NCBI GenBank assembly: GCA_009823395.1
Contig: CM020518.1
Location: 12,396,501-12,460,500, forward strand
DNA: 64,000 nt
From: Thamnaconus septentrionalis
Taxonomy: Eukaryota > Chordata > Actinopteri > Tetraodontiformes > Monacanthidae
Direction of reading: 5' to 3'
The notes under the pieces were generated by a model. The model saw only the letters and a list, made by a program, of their open reading frames with translations, ran no database searches and had not been told where the DNA came from. Below are positions 29,530 through 43,347 of this stretch, piece after piece (position 1 is the first letter of the stretch; each line of letters begins with the position of its first letter). The position numbers and the translations under genes are program-made.

Positions 29530-32500
29530 AATATATACATGTCAGCTGACTTCTGTTTAAATAGCCAAGTAGCAGAAAAACCTTCTCACACTCGTACCTG
29601 CGGTTCCACTATACGCTCCTATGTAGATTTTGTACCGCGTCCTCGGCTCTGCGATGGTGAACTTGTCATACTGAGCGTAGGCCAACTCTCCGTCGTCCCT
29701 CAGGTCCACCCGCAGCTCATAGTGGCCAGAGTTGGTGATGCGATAGAGGTTGGTGAGACCTGAGACATGAAGACACGTGAGCCGTGAGCGGAGGATCGCG
29801 AATGAGGGGGAAAAGCGAAGCGGTGGAGGCGAAGCGTCGCCGCGGCCCTCACCCAGCCAGAACTCATCATTCATGTTGCCGAAGCCGGCCGTGTAGTTCT
29901 TCCAGTTCCTGTAGAAGTCCAGCTTTCCACTCTGCCGTCGGAGGAAAACCTGCAGGGAGATTGATTTGAATCAGACTCGCGACTGGACGGACTGCAAGCT
30001 CGGCAGGTCGCAGTCGGTGAGAGAGGGAAAACAGGCGCCGGCGTAACTCATATCCAGGGTGAAATACGGCTGCGGAGCCGCCAACCGACTGCCGTCCAGC
30101 AGGTTCTGATTCGCTCACCATCCATCCTCCGCCGTCCGTGGTCATGTCGCAGTAGACCTGGACGGGCTGGCTCTCCTCGCCGCCGATGTAGACGGTGTAC
30201 AGACCCGAGGCCGTCTCGCCGTTCAGGAGAACCTGAGCGCAGTCCTTGGGCCGGCGGTACAACTGTCCAACTGGAGACACGGCACCGATGTCATACAGTT
30301 GTTTGATGCACGCGTGATCTCCCAAAGGGAAGTGCCAACATGTTAAAAGAGCAGACGCAGCGAGAGGCTGAAGGACCGGAGGAAGAAAAGTAAAATCCCA
30401 GGTGATCAAACTGCCACAACACCTCACTTCAATTCTAAATAGGTTGGAAAATCTTTCCCACATGCCTCTGGGTCGTTGCCTAATCAACCATAATCCACAG
30501 CTTTCGCCGCTGAAACACACCTACAAATCCGCAAATTACTGACAGATGCCTCGTCAGTCCCGATCGATCCCGACAGAGTTTCTATCATCTCAACCTTCCA
30601 AGTTCCGACTCCCTTTTCCAACGCTTTCTATAGGCTCTTTGGAAGGGTTAAGGATACTTTCCATGTGGCGCGCCAAGTGAATTTCTTTTTTTATTTCTAA
30701 TGAAGGTCTCTCTGTTTCTCTGGCACAAAGGATGAATTCATAAGAGCAACAAAAGAAGTTTGCAACAAATTGTTTGCCAGCAGTCTGTCGGCAATCATCC
30801 AGCCAGATTGGAAAACAAAGCCCCTCCCTGACGTTCACCCTTACTGGTGGTGAAGGCGGTGCTGATGTGGCGACTCCTCTGGGCTCCGGCGATCGCCTGC
30901 AGCCTGACGTTGTACTCTGTGGAGCCGGTGAGCTGAGCCATGCTGTAGGAGGACGCCGTCGGGCTCAGCACCACTTCCTGGTTCCATGCAAACACATTAG
31001 GGACACGCCCACAAAAACAGTAAGAGAAAGAAAACAATAGTTTTGGTGCACTGGCAGTGGCACTGCTGAGTTAAAATGCCTTTTATTCATGTTTTTTTAA
31101 TTGCTTTTCATTTTTACGGTGGCCGACAAGGGTCAAACACAATACGACTGCCTAATGCGCCTTAATTGGAAAAAAGGTGTGGAAACGATGCAAATTCACA
31201 AACACAAACACGAGTCTAAATAAGGTACAAAAAGAGACAAACGAGAAAAACGCGCTGCAAGACATAAGAACAAATACTTAATCATCAAATGCACTGCAAA
31301 CAGAGAAGAGATGCAAAACACAATGGATGCAAACCAAGAAAACCAATGAAAACAAAACAAAAAAAACGCTGCATAAAGCAGTCACTGCAGCGGAAGTGCG
31401 CCAAACCTGCAGGGGGCGCTCTTAGCGGAACAACCCAATGGAGAGACACACAGGTAGAGCGAGGACGGCTGACTAGAAAGTTTCTCGTGGAAACTGGCGT
31501 AAATTATACTCTGATAAAAGTCACATTAGCGTGCCAAGCCGTTGGCATGCTAACTTAGGCAGCAGTATTGCGTTTGGCCCTTGTCGGCCACCATACATTT
31601 TAGCCTACTTTAAGAAGAAAACATCAAGTTCATACCCTGATTGTTCCATCGGTGGAGGAGAAGGTGAGGGTGTAACCTGTGACGGCAGCCTGCGGGGGTC
31701 TCCACGTCAGCGTCGCGCTGTCCGTCTGGACGTTAACGGCCGTCAGATGGCGAGGAGGATCCACGTCTGAGCAAGCGGGAACAGCGCAGATTCAGCATTC
31801 ACTCGAAATGATGAAGACGAAACATAAAGGACAGATTGTTCTTTCCTCCGGTGGGTCTTACTGGTGGTGAACTCAGTGACAGCAGAGTCGCTCTTCTGGG
31901 CATCCTTCACCGCCTGCACCTCAACTGTGTAGCGCGTCCCCGGAGCCAGCGAGCCCATCTCAAACTCCACCAAATTCCCGGAAACGTGCTCCACCTTGGA
32001 GGCCGCTGCGAGGTGGGACGCGTCCGTCGATAAATCAAACGGCACAATTGAAGCCAAACTTGCCAGACGGGGGGAAAAAAGGGCAGAAACCCACCTGTGT
32101 CTGCGCTGTAGGTGACGAGGTAGCCGTCCACGGTAGCGTAGGACGGCTGCCACAGCAACAGGGCCGACGTGTCGGTGACGTTGACCGCCGTCAGGCCCTG
32201 CGGTCGGTCCAAAGCTGGAAAACACACAGGGCAGAAGTGAGTGGGAAACTACCCAGGGAGCTGACGTGATAGAGCGCCGAGTCGGTAGAGGAGAGAGCCG
32301 ACCTGTGGTGACGGTGTCAGTGCTGGGGTCACTTTCCTCCAGACCCTTCACGGAGCTCACGGTCACCTGGTACGTTTTGCCAGGAACCATGTTGGACAGC
32401 AAGGCCTCAAACACGCCGCCGTCCACCGTCACCATCATTGGGCTTCCTGTTGGACACCATTTAGTAATCACGCTAAAGGTCCTGTGTCATGCAAAATCAA

Positions 32501-35500
32501 TTCAACAATACTCGCAGGCCAATGAACTCCCCAGACAGGAAAGCCAGTCCTTTGCATCTATCCTGGCTCCCTCTTTCAGAAACTGTGTCTTTTAAAAGAG
32601 ACAGAAACAGCTTTGTAATTGCTGTTTGTGATGTCACAGAGGGAAGCGATACCTCCCCTATAGGTTTGTGACAACACCATCCTTCTTTTAATCTTCAAGG
32701 ATTTATCATGTGAGGTTGCTCACATTTATTTCCATTCATTGCTAATGGCCTGCACTCTTTCTGACCAGAATAAAACAGACCTGAATAAATTATTATTATT
32801 AGCGGAAAGCCGCCTACTTGTCGCCAAACTGGCTGCAGTAAAAACGCCTCTACTCGGCCGTTCCGTCAAAACCAACGGGCCAAATCCTTGATCCCTCAAT
32901 CACGCAACCGGTGGAGCGAAGGATCGACCCATTTAAAAACGCTCCACGTGGACTAAAGCTGAAACGAAACAGCCAGCTGTACGCCGACGACTGGCTGTAG
33001 TGCTCTCACCTCCTTCGAAGGGCATGTAGGCGACGCGGTAGCTGTCCACCGGAGCGCGAGGCGACGACCAGTGAACCACCGCCGAGGAGTCGCTCACCTC
33101 GGAGAAGCGGAGTCCTTTCGGAGTGCTCAGGGCTGGAAAAGATGGGGGGAAAAAAGTGTGAATTAATAAATGCATCAGACCGAATCCAATAACAGAACCA
33201 GAGCTCGACTCCAGAAAGCAAGGCCAGGGATTTCCACGAGCCCAAGCCTAAAACCAGACCAATGAGGGTGATTAGCGGGAGTGCAGTGGAGACAGCAGAC
33301 CTGAAACTCAAGAGTTTAGTCGTGTCGTTAGCACCAACACAGCCTTTGTTCGTTTTTTTTTTATACAAATACCTGTTTGTGCTACTCCAGTAATGGGCTG
33401 GGAGCGCTCGTCTAACGTGACACCATAAAGCTCGATTTCGTACTCGGTGCCGCTCATGAGGCCCGTGATAACCTTGGTGCGTTCGGCGCCACCCACGCTG
33501 TACTCCCGGGGGTGGCCCACCCGTTTGCTGTCTCTTATTTTGATCACAAATCTGTCAAACATGTCTTCATCAGACGTCCACGACAGGCGGAAGCTGTTGG
33601 CCGCGGTGTCCGACACAAAGAGATGCTCCACCTCGGGCTCTGCCTCTGGTTGGACAACAGAAACACAGCTTTGGCAGCAGTCTGGGTGCTTTCCTCTGCG
33701 ACATGAATACAAAAATATATATGTTTTTCAACTTCTGGCGGACGTCCATTGACAGGGGGTTTGGAAGAAAGAAGTTTTTCAGGCAAGAAGAGAGACGGCA
33801 GGCAAAGTGAGATTCTAGTTTGAAGGGATCTGCGTTTAATCAGATGTAAATCAGAACCGGTGGATGAAAGACAAATTGCCTTATTTTTGGGCAAAAAGAC
33901 AAAATGCTTGGTGTTAATGTGCATTCTTTTTCAGTGAGCGGGTTCACACTCTGTCAAGGCTTCAGTGGCTCTGCTGTGCAGTTCACTTAGTGCATTCCAA
34001 GGCAAAGAAACAAGAGAGATTAACACGTGCGTCATGCCCAGAGTGCTGCACTTGAGTCGACAGTGTTTTCCTGCATCTGATTTTGTGTGGACGTTGCAGA
34101 TAACCTGGCCAGGCAGATGGATCCCAATCCCTGACTCTCCAACCATCCATTTTACCAACCTCCAATAGAAGTCATAACTATTAGCCTAATTCAGCCGTGA
34201 CGAAGGAGGTGACTGGTTAGAGAAAGTGATAATGGACCAAACTGATCTGCCTTGCATGTGATTGACAGTTTGTCAAATTAACTTCCAAGTTTGTTTTTGA
34301 AGGGGGCCTCCTCTCTCCAAACATTTTTATGACACCGTTTTTCCCAGATGAACATGAAATAAACACAGGGGAACTGGGAAAACATTGCACATAGAGTTTT
34401 GTTAATGAAGACGTAAAATGAAATGACAAGAATCAACCACTTAAGAAAAGGAGGCAACGCTATAAAGACCTATTGTATTTGACTTATTTCAACTGAAGTC
34501 ACCTGCGGTGAGAAATCTGAAGGAAAACACATAAAATATGAAACAAACAGATTGGCTGGCTCATATTTTTGGGAGGCAGAAGGGAAAAAGCTCCGGATAG
34601 CTGCCGACCGGTGACGGAGCTGCATTCCAGGAAAGTGCTTTTGGGGGGAAAAAAGGCGAGAAGCAAAGTCATTCTGGAGGAGGAGCTGGGTTAAGAAGAG
34701 TCAGAGCTCACCATCAGAACATGGCAGCGGCCGCACGCGAGGACTGGGTGAATGTTTTTAACGGGCAGACCTGCCAGGTTGCGATGGTGAAACGTGCGGA
34801 GCGCAATCGCAGAGTTGCCGACGGAGCGGACGGAGTCGCCGGAGGGCTTCCCGCAGAGTGGTACCTGTCACAGCCACTGTGGTCAGGGGCCGAGAGAGGA
34901 GGCCCGAGTCTGACACGCCCGTCACACGGACCTCATAGCCGATGCCGGTGATGAGGCCAGAGACGTCCAGGTGACTCTGGTTCCCTGGCACTGTGAACTC
35001 CTGAGGCTCCAACAGCCAGCCAGAGTCCGTCACCACTACGTGAAAATGACTGAAACTGCCACTAGAGGGGGCTAACTCCTGCCGCTGAGACCGCTGCTGC
35101 TGCTTCACCTTCCACGACACACGGAAACCGTAAGGGGTTATGTTGGAAATGGTCAAGTTTTCCACTTTGGGCAAAGGAGCTGGAGGATGGGGGAGGAATG
35201 AGGGGGGTTCGGGGGTTCGTTGTGACACAGGGGGGGGGAGAGGGAAGGAGAGTAAGCATCCACCTTTCAGGCAAACGATGCAGAAGCTAATCATGTCGTC
35301 TTAATGTCACGTGATTAGTTTCGGAGGAGGCCGAAGGAATGTTTAACTGTGGCTTAAATTCAACGGCCGTATCACGATCATTTTTTGATTTTAGAATAAA
35401 TTAATTCCGAGGTTTTAATTTCCAAACGCCTTTTGACAAGAGGTGCATCTTTACACAGCTGCACGACAGCCCAAACGATAGCCTGAAGATTGTGAAACAT

Positions 35501-38500
35501 GAGGCTTCTATTTGACTCCTTTTTTTTTGGCCACTAAATCAAAGCAAAAGTCTTATTTCAGAGGAGAAACAAGCTTGTTTGCGAGGATAACGAGGATAAT
35601 GAGGATAACAGCCGGTTTCAAGGTTGTATTTCATAAATATTTAAACTTCATCCGTCTTCTATTATCTGTTTCAGGACTTTGGTGCTTGTGCTCTCTACTC
35701 TGTCATAGATAACAGATTAGTATGCATTCACGGTGCATTTGAAGTCACCTCTGAACTTGAAATTTTCCTCATCTAAACCTCTCCCAGAATGTTGTTAGCT
35801 GCACCATGGCATTTAGGACAAAGGCCTAATTAGGTCTACGAGGACGCAGAAAAATACCTTAGTACCTGTTGCTGCGTGAGCCAGCACAGAGGGAGTGCGG
35901 CGGCCGTGAGAGACGCCGTACAGCTCAACGTCATAGACTGTGGCGTCCATCAGGTTAGAAATGGTAATGTTACGGGCTTCGGCCGGCAGTCTGAACTCCA
36001 GCGTGTCTGACTGCTGCTCGGGGTCACTGACCCGGATAACGAAGCCATCAAAGTGGCCCGACACTGTGCTCCAGGACAGGCTCAGGTTATGTGGGCTCGC
36101 AGAGGAAGCGGCAAGGGGCCCCAACTGGGGGACGTCCTCTGAACACAAACACAACACGGCCTTTCAGTGACACAGGGACGGGTTACAGTGCAGTTGGTGC
36201 ATGCATCATGACCAAGTTTGGAGCTAAATCTAGCTGCATGAATCAGACACAAAAGTTCAAAATAAAAACTAGAAAAATGAAAAATTAAATTTCAATAACT
36301 CTTACAGGAAATGATCTAATTATAACCAAACATTGGTTACAATTGGAATATTAACCAAAAATCAATGTAACAGAAAAAAAACACAAAGTATCAAAGCACA
36401 TGCAGAACCTGACTTGACCAAAGAATTTGCCATACATTAGTGGCTGAATCTCTGACAAGGAAGATAAGAAACATACAAGGTCAAAGGGCAAGTCGCCCAA
36501 CACAGGAGAATAATGGAATTTCAAAATAAAACACAAAGTCATATAGCAATTAAGCAAAAAAGTTGAGAGGATTTCTTTGACAGTGACACTGCTGTACCTG
36601 TTGTGGCTACATCATACAGGGGCTGTGTGTTCTGGCCGCCAGCGCTGCCGTACAGCTTTACATTGTACTGCGTGCTCGCTCTCAGGCCGGCCATGACCGT
36701 GGAGCGAGCGTCTCCGGACAAAGTGCGGCCCATCGCCTGTGAGGGCGCCGCCGCCTCTCTGACCTCCACAATAAAGTTATCAAAAGTCTTTTGTCCCGTC
36801 TGCCACGACAGAGAAAATCTGTCTGAGGTAATGTTAGAAATGACTAGCCTGGACAAGTCAGGCTCCTCAGCTACAAGGGGGGGAAAAATACACGTTTGCT
36901 TATTAAACTGAAAGGATGTCAAAAACTATTAATATTCAATCATCTGTTGTTCGTAAGACTAATGAAAATGTACCTGTAGACGCAACAACACTGACAGCAT
37001 CAGTTCGGGATCCCTTGTACGTCCCGTAGAGGTAGGCTATATAGTCAGTGCTGGGCCTGAGCCCAGTCACCTCGTGAGACTGAACGTCGCTGGATAAGGT
37101 TATACTCCTTCGGCTCCATCAGCCAATCAGAGTCAATTATCTCCAGGACAAAACCATCAACTTCTCCCTCAGTGCCGTTCCAGGAGATTTGGAACCTCTC
37201 TGATGTTAAGTTTGAAACAACAACGCGCCAACCACTGGTTGAGTCACTGAAGAGAGGAAACCATAGTAAGATTGACACACATCGAACACTGACGAGACCC
37301 AGGTTAGGGTTGGTGGTCGGTTAGTTAGCAATTTATCCTGAAATGAGTGTTTTGAGAGATTGCGAGAGACTTACCACAACCCAACTGACAGCAACTTAGA
37401 ATGTTAAATGCGTGCACTGCACAAGTGTTCAGGTAAAAAAAAGACGAAATATGTCAAATAAACTCATTTTTTAACATTAGCTGACAAATTCAGACCTGCA
37501 AATTTACATTCCAAGCTCTTGGGTCAAATGTGAAAATGTAGCAAGTACAGCGGGAAGAAGGACCTGGCGACACTGAGACAAGATTGTGTCTGCATGAGCC
37601 GAGAGCAAGAGAATCAAGAGCAAAATTAGAGCGCTGAGGTTAAAAATATGTTTTTACATGCTATTACTCAAACCAAAAAATCTACCATTTGCATGCAAAC
37701 ATGCTGCAGACAACTTCTTTTTTACCATAAAAAAAAGAAAGAAATTAGGTAACACTGCTGTTAACCTCAGGTAATATTAGTTGATCGTTGCCTCGGTTGC
37801 AGCCAGAAGACGTCTCGACAACTGCTTGTTAGAAACGCAAACCGCAAGTATTCACCATGATGCTCTAGATTCCGTCCCAGCATCGCTCGGACAGACCGCC
37901 GGGGACTCAAACGCCATTTCAGCTCGCGTGACCGCGAACGAACGACACACATCGGACGAGGGAGTGACTCGGATGGATCGAGTCGGTCACGCCGTCACGG
38001 TTGCGAAGGGGTCGTTTGAGAGCAAAGAGTTACTGCTTTGCTTTACTTTGCCGTTTTTTTTTTTTTTAAAGCAATCGTTGCAGCGCATCAGCGTCAAACT
38101 TCGCCACGATGCTGGGGAGGCAGGGGGAAGGGTGGCGGCCTCATGCACTTCAGTAACAGTCGCAGGTCACGGCGAGAGCGTCTGAGGGGGCGTTTGTTTT
38201 GGCTCAGTGATGCGGGCATCATCACCGCGCCCTCTCTCAGCTGAGACGGAGACAGTGGCTGGAGGGTAGAGGCGAGGCGGCGCAGCGTCCCCGTGGCCGG
38301 GCGCAGCAGGAAGTGAGGTCGCAGCGGGGTAATTAGCTCGCGCCCTGGCGCTCTTGCTGCATGCACGCAGAGAGACGCTGCAGGTCAGGTGCAGTGGAAG
38401 AGCAGGAGGAGGAGGAGAAGACAGAAGGGAAAAAGGCTCCAGTGGCCCCGCGGCCGCAGGTACCTGTGGTGGCCTCAATGTACAGCGGCTCCAGAACGGA

Positions 38501-41500
38501 GTCCCCATGTATCCCGTACAGGCCCACCAGGTAGCTGGTGTTGGGGTTGAGGCCCGAGATGCCCAGACTGAGAGCTCCTCCCGACAGCGTGAGGTTCTGG
38601 CTCTCCGCCTCGTTCTCCAGGTTTGTTACCTCAATGACAAAGCTGTCAAAGTCCCCGCCTGCGGGGCTCCAGGAGGCGGTGAAGCCGTCCCACGTAACGT
38701 CTGAGATGGCGAGGTCGGCCACCGTCGGCCTCAGCTCCTCGGCTACATGGACAGATCAGAGTGGGGTCAGCTACAGCGGAGCAAATTTCTTGAAGGAAAA
38801 AAATAAAAGTGTTTGAGCCACAGTCAGGTCGGGATGACGGATTTACGTATTGAAAACGATCAATCCAGTTGTGATGAGGTGAGAAATGATATAAATGATT
38901 AAATTATATAGATAAATTGTACATACTGATCCAATAGTTAACGTATAAAGTACAAAAAAAAATCCCCTCTGACCGACTTGAAATGAAACTACACCCGTGA
39001 GCTCAGCCGTGACGGATTTAAAACCACTGATGGGAAAAGTGAAGGGAATTCCCACGTTAACGTCACGTCGTTCCAAGTTACTATTATCTATTTTTGGATT
39101 TTTATTTTTCATTCCAGACTGGGAGGACAGAGGAAACAGCGGGAAATTTAATATGGGACCTAATTATAGCCTGTAAAAGTATGATTGATTTTATTATTAC
39201 TAATCACGAACAAGATGACCACTGATAGTATTTTCCATGGCTCAAACCCTCTTCAAGAAAAACATTTATAAATCAAATCAAGCAGGGATAGAAAAAGAAA
39301 TATTTGTCAGAATTTTCAATTTTCATTCTGCAAAGAAAACACTACATGCAGCCATAGTGACAAATCCAGAGAGATAGTTTGAGATTGTATGACTTTGACT
39401 GCTTGTCATGAAACTGTACGAAACAAACATGAGCTCCATGTACCTGTGGTGGCGAGAACATTGAGCGGTAAAGATCTCTTCCCATCCACCTGCCCGTGTA
39501 ATGTGATATCATACTGCGACGAGGGCGACAAACCCTCAATTTCAGCGTCCCTTACGTGCCCTGGCAGCGCGGCTGTAAAAACTGGGGTCGCCACTTCCGG
39601 GGCCGTGACTTGCACCCAAAAGTCGTCAAACGCCCCTTCGGGCGCTGACCAAGCCAAGCGGATGCTGGCGGAGGAAACACTGAACGTGAGGTTGCTCAGT
39701 TTGAGCTCCGGGCTCTCGGACTGGGAGCCAGAGCTCGTGACGGAGGCATCGGGAGCGTCAGTGCTCGGGGGACGAAGAAGAAGATCTTCCTCCGGGTGGG
39801 ACTGAGGGGTTGCTGAGGCGTCCTCGACGCTCACAGAGAGCAAATCTGCGGAGGTAGACTTTGGTGCTATACAGTAAAGGAAAAGCAGGTTAGAGAGGAA
39901 CTTTGCTACCGGCGCCGCTGAAAAGAAGAACCTGTGAAGAAAAGGAAGTTAGAGCAGAAATGTGGATACAATGAAACAGTGAATATTCCCGTGAGGGGTC
40001 GAATTCTTTCACAAACTCAGTCCGTAAAAGGCCCAGCCTGTGCGATTTAGCACCATCTAGTGGTGAGAAGGCATTTTGTCTTCCATTTTCTGTTGCTACA
40101 CCTGATGTCAAATCTTTTTTATTAAGTACCAGCCTATCAGTTACCTGGGAAAAAATAATTTTGGCCACTTTGGAAATATGGTGGCACAAACTTTGAATAA
40201 AAAAATAGCAAATGACCTTATCTAACTGGACACACACATGTGATTTTTACCTTCATTCAACACCAGTAGATGACTTTAAACCTCAACCGCCGGGCCTTTC
40301 GCGGCACCAAGCAACAGCCACTGCGTTAATTAACGACATCTGAGTCAATGCCCTTAATCTCTGAAGATTCTGAGGAGTCCACCGGGGTGAAGTACACAGG
40401 TGTCTTCATTTGATTGGTGAAGCCATGCAGAGCCTGAAGAAGGAGGAGCAGCAGCAGGAGCTGCTGCTTCATGCGAGCGAAACCTGCCGCGAGGAGTCGA
40501 GCGCTTCACCGTCGACCACCGTGAACTGGATTGCGGATGCTGAACATTTGCGAATCCAGTTTTTTTTTTTCTTTGCAGTGAGTCAATCAATAGTCACAAA
40601 GTGAGGGGAAAAAAATAGTTTTGTGAAATCAAAGCAAACATCTGTGATGAGACAGTCCGTTAATCATGCCGGATGTGATGAAGACCGTCGCAGGCACTTA
40701 AACTGGTGGCATGCACTTCATCAGTGGACTGTTCTGAGCAGCTACTCATCCTCAAGAACAGAACAGACTGAGACCGAAAGACGGAGCTGGAGAAGAAGGA
40801 GAGTCTCCAATATCTGGTCTAAGGATGCACAATAACGTTGGTATCTCGTACGTTACAAATGCAAATGACTTCACAAAATATCTCGTAGAATCAGAAGCAG
40901 TTTGCTTGACGGGCCTATCGGACGATGAGTTTAGGTGTTGGGTTGCCTCGATGTTTCGGAAACGTACGATATTGTGCATCCCTAGCGCCGAAGAAAACTT
41001 TATACCTGTGATTGCGACAGCTTCAAGTAGCGCAGACTTCTGGCTAGTGGTTATCCCGTAAAGCTTTATCTGATACGCTGTGAGCGGCTTCAGGCCCTGG
41101 ATCCTGGAGCCGGTCACATCCCCAGGAAGTCGGAGCTCCCTCACGTCCCACAACTGCTGCGCGTCTCTGCACTCTACCGCCAAACTATCATAGACGCCCG
41201 GACCGCTAAGCTTCCAAGAGAGATCGAATCCGTCGGCCGTGACGCCCGAGACAGTCAGCGTTCCAGGTTCGTCCTCGGGCTCCATCCCCGAGAACTGGCT
41301 CTCTGAGGGATCTGAATAGGCAAAGCTAACGGCGCTGTCTGACGGCGAGGCGGGAGTGGTTAGGTCGCGGTCGTCTGAGCCGGCTAAGTAAAATGTGAAC
41401 GAGGCTACGACAAAAACAAACAAAAAAAAAAAGGCAGATTCAGACGGAGGGGCATCACAGTGTCATCTCACTCTGGCTGCACAATTGATGGCCAATCATC

Positions 41501-43295
41501 AGACCACAGCTGAACAACCGTTCAATAGCCTCATGAAAGGTGCGAATAAACTTTAAAAGGTCGCATTGGTTTTTGTGAACATTATTGTCTCAATAACTTT
41601 GAGGCGATTTTAAACTAAATCTGTGATGATGATTCTTTGTTCATAATGGCAGAGCAAAGAAATTGGGAACTGCACAAGTTTCTCAATGGAAACTAATGAG
41701 AAAAGACACACCTACAACTACCTACACCTACACCTACAGCTAGACGACTGGTACTACAATTTTTTTTACTTGAAAGTAAATTTTTGATTTGTAAAAATGC
41801 AGATTTTTTCAAAAATATTGCGATGAATAGACTATAGTGGACTTGTCGCTGAGACTGCCCCATGAGATTTCGATGTTGGTCGAACTCAACGCGACTGAAT
41901 TGAGCAACGGATGCGATTTTATACTTTTATACCGCAGTTATCACGTTTCCGATGAAACGGCGCTGAGACCCACCCGTTGACGCAGAGACAGCGGCCGGTG
42001 GGCTCTTCTTCAGGCCCCTCTCTGCGGCCAGAGTGACTCGGTAGCTCGTCCCCGGGGTCAGGTTGGTCATCACGTAGCTCGTCTGCATGGGCGGGATCTC
42101 GTCCTCGCTGACCTGTCCGTCGCTGGAGACGTACACCAGCCTGTAGGCGCCCACCTTGGCCAGAGGCTTCTGCCACCTGAGGGAGACGGTGGTCTCGGTG
42201 GACTCCACCGCCACCAGGTCTCTGGGCGGGTCGATGTCTGCGAGGGGAAGGACAGATGGTTTTCAAGTAACAGCAGGTCCGCGAGACGCAAACTTGGGTG
42301 TTTGTGCGTGCTTGATTACCTGTTTCTGCGTTTGTGGTGGCTGGCAGGCTCTCCCTTTCATTTTTCACAGCCGTCACGCCAATTCCGTACTCCGTGCCCG
42401 GCTTCAGCCCTGCAGCACAGAGGGATCGAGGAGACACGACACTGTGGCGCCATGCGCAGGATAGGGAAATCTTTCGAGGTGTTGTCTCCATACCGGTTAA
42501 GGTCGCCTTCGTGGTTCCCTCCGGTCCTTGCGGGAACAGCTCCTCGCCGTGGCTTGCTCCAGAAAAGGGGCTGTACTTCACCCGGTAGCTGCCGACGGCG
42601 GCTCGGCTGTTGGTCCACTGCAGGGTGATGCTGCTGTCTGTCTGCGACACTGCCTGCAGGTTCATGGGGGCGTCCAGCGCTTCGTTGAAAACACAAACAC
42701 AGTGGTAGCATTAGGAGGAAGGTCTTCCTAAACTAGGAGATTTTAGCCATTTAGCTGCATGCAAGCATCCATCCACCTTCCGCCGCTGCTTCTCCTGCAC
42801 CCAGGGTTGCACACAATCAATGTGAGTCATAATAATTATCAATACTATACAAAAACAACTAAATGTGCATTGCAGCTGTTACTTTCAGTTTTGCTGAACA
42901 CAAGCGTGTGTGTGTGTGTGTCTGTCAACATCAGTGTTGGCACGATACTGGATTTCAGACTTCGATACGATTTTCAATACTAGCAACCGCTGAAGTCTCG
43001 TGGAAGTCGCCTCACAAGGAGGGAGGGGAGGGAGCGCTCTGAGTGTTTGTGCGTGTTGGCGGCGGCGCACGTCGAGTAACAATATAGCGATACTATGGAA
43101 AAGTCAAATTGAACCGTTTTTAGTTTTCAATATCGATACTTAATCGATATATCGATACTTTTGACAACACAAGTCAACATCTAAATAAGTCACATGTATT
43201 TATGACATCATGAACAAATATGTATGTGCAGCATCAAAACGCATCTTCTGCTGTTACTCTTACTGATAGTAAGAGTAGTAATATTGCCACTTATA

Positions 43296-43347
<52 letters not shown>

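Noticed and set aside
29331..29763. Open frames across the AT microsatellite
   Set aside because: Tyr/Ile/His strings come from translating (TA)n and (CA)n.
42410..42493. Coding insertion in FN3 unit 4
   Set aside because: The stretch is open in frame, but it has GT-AG ends and removing it restores the conserved [12 protein letters not shown]; it is a short intron.
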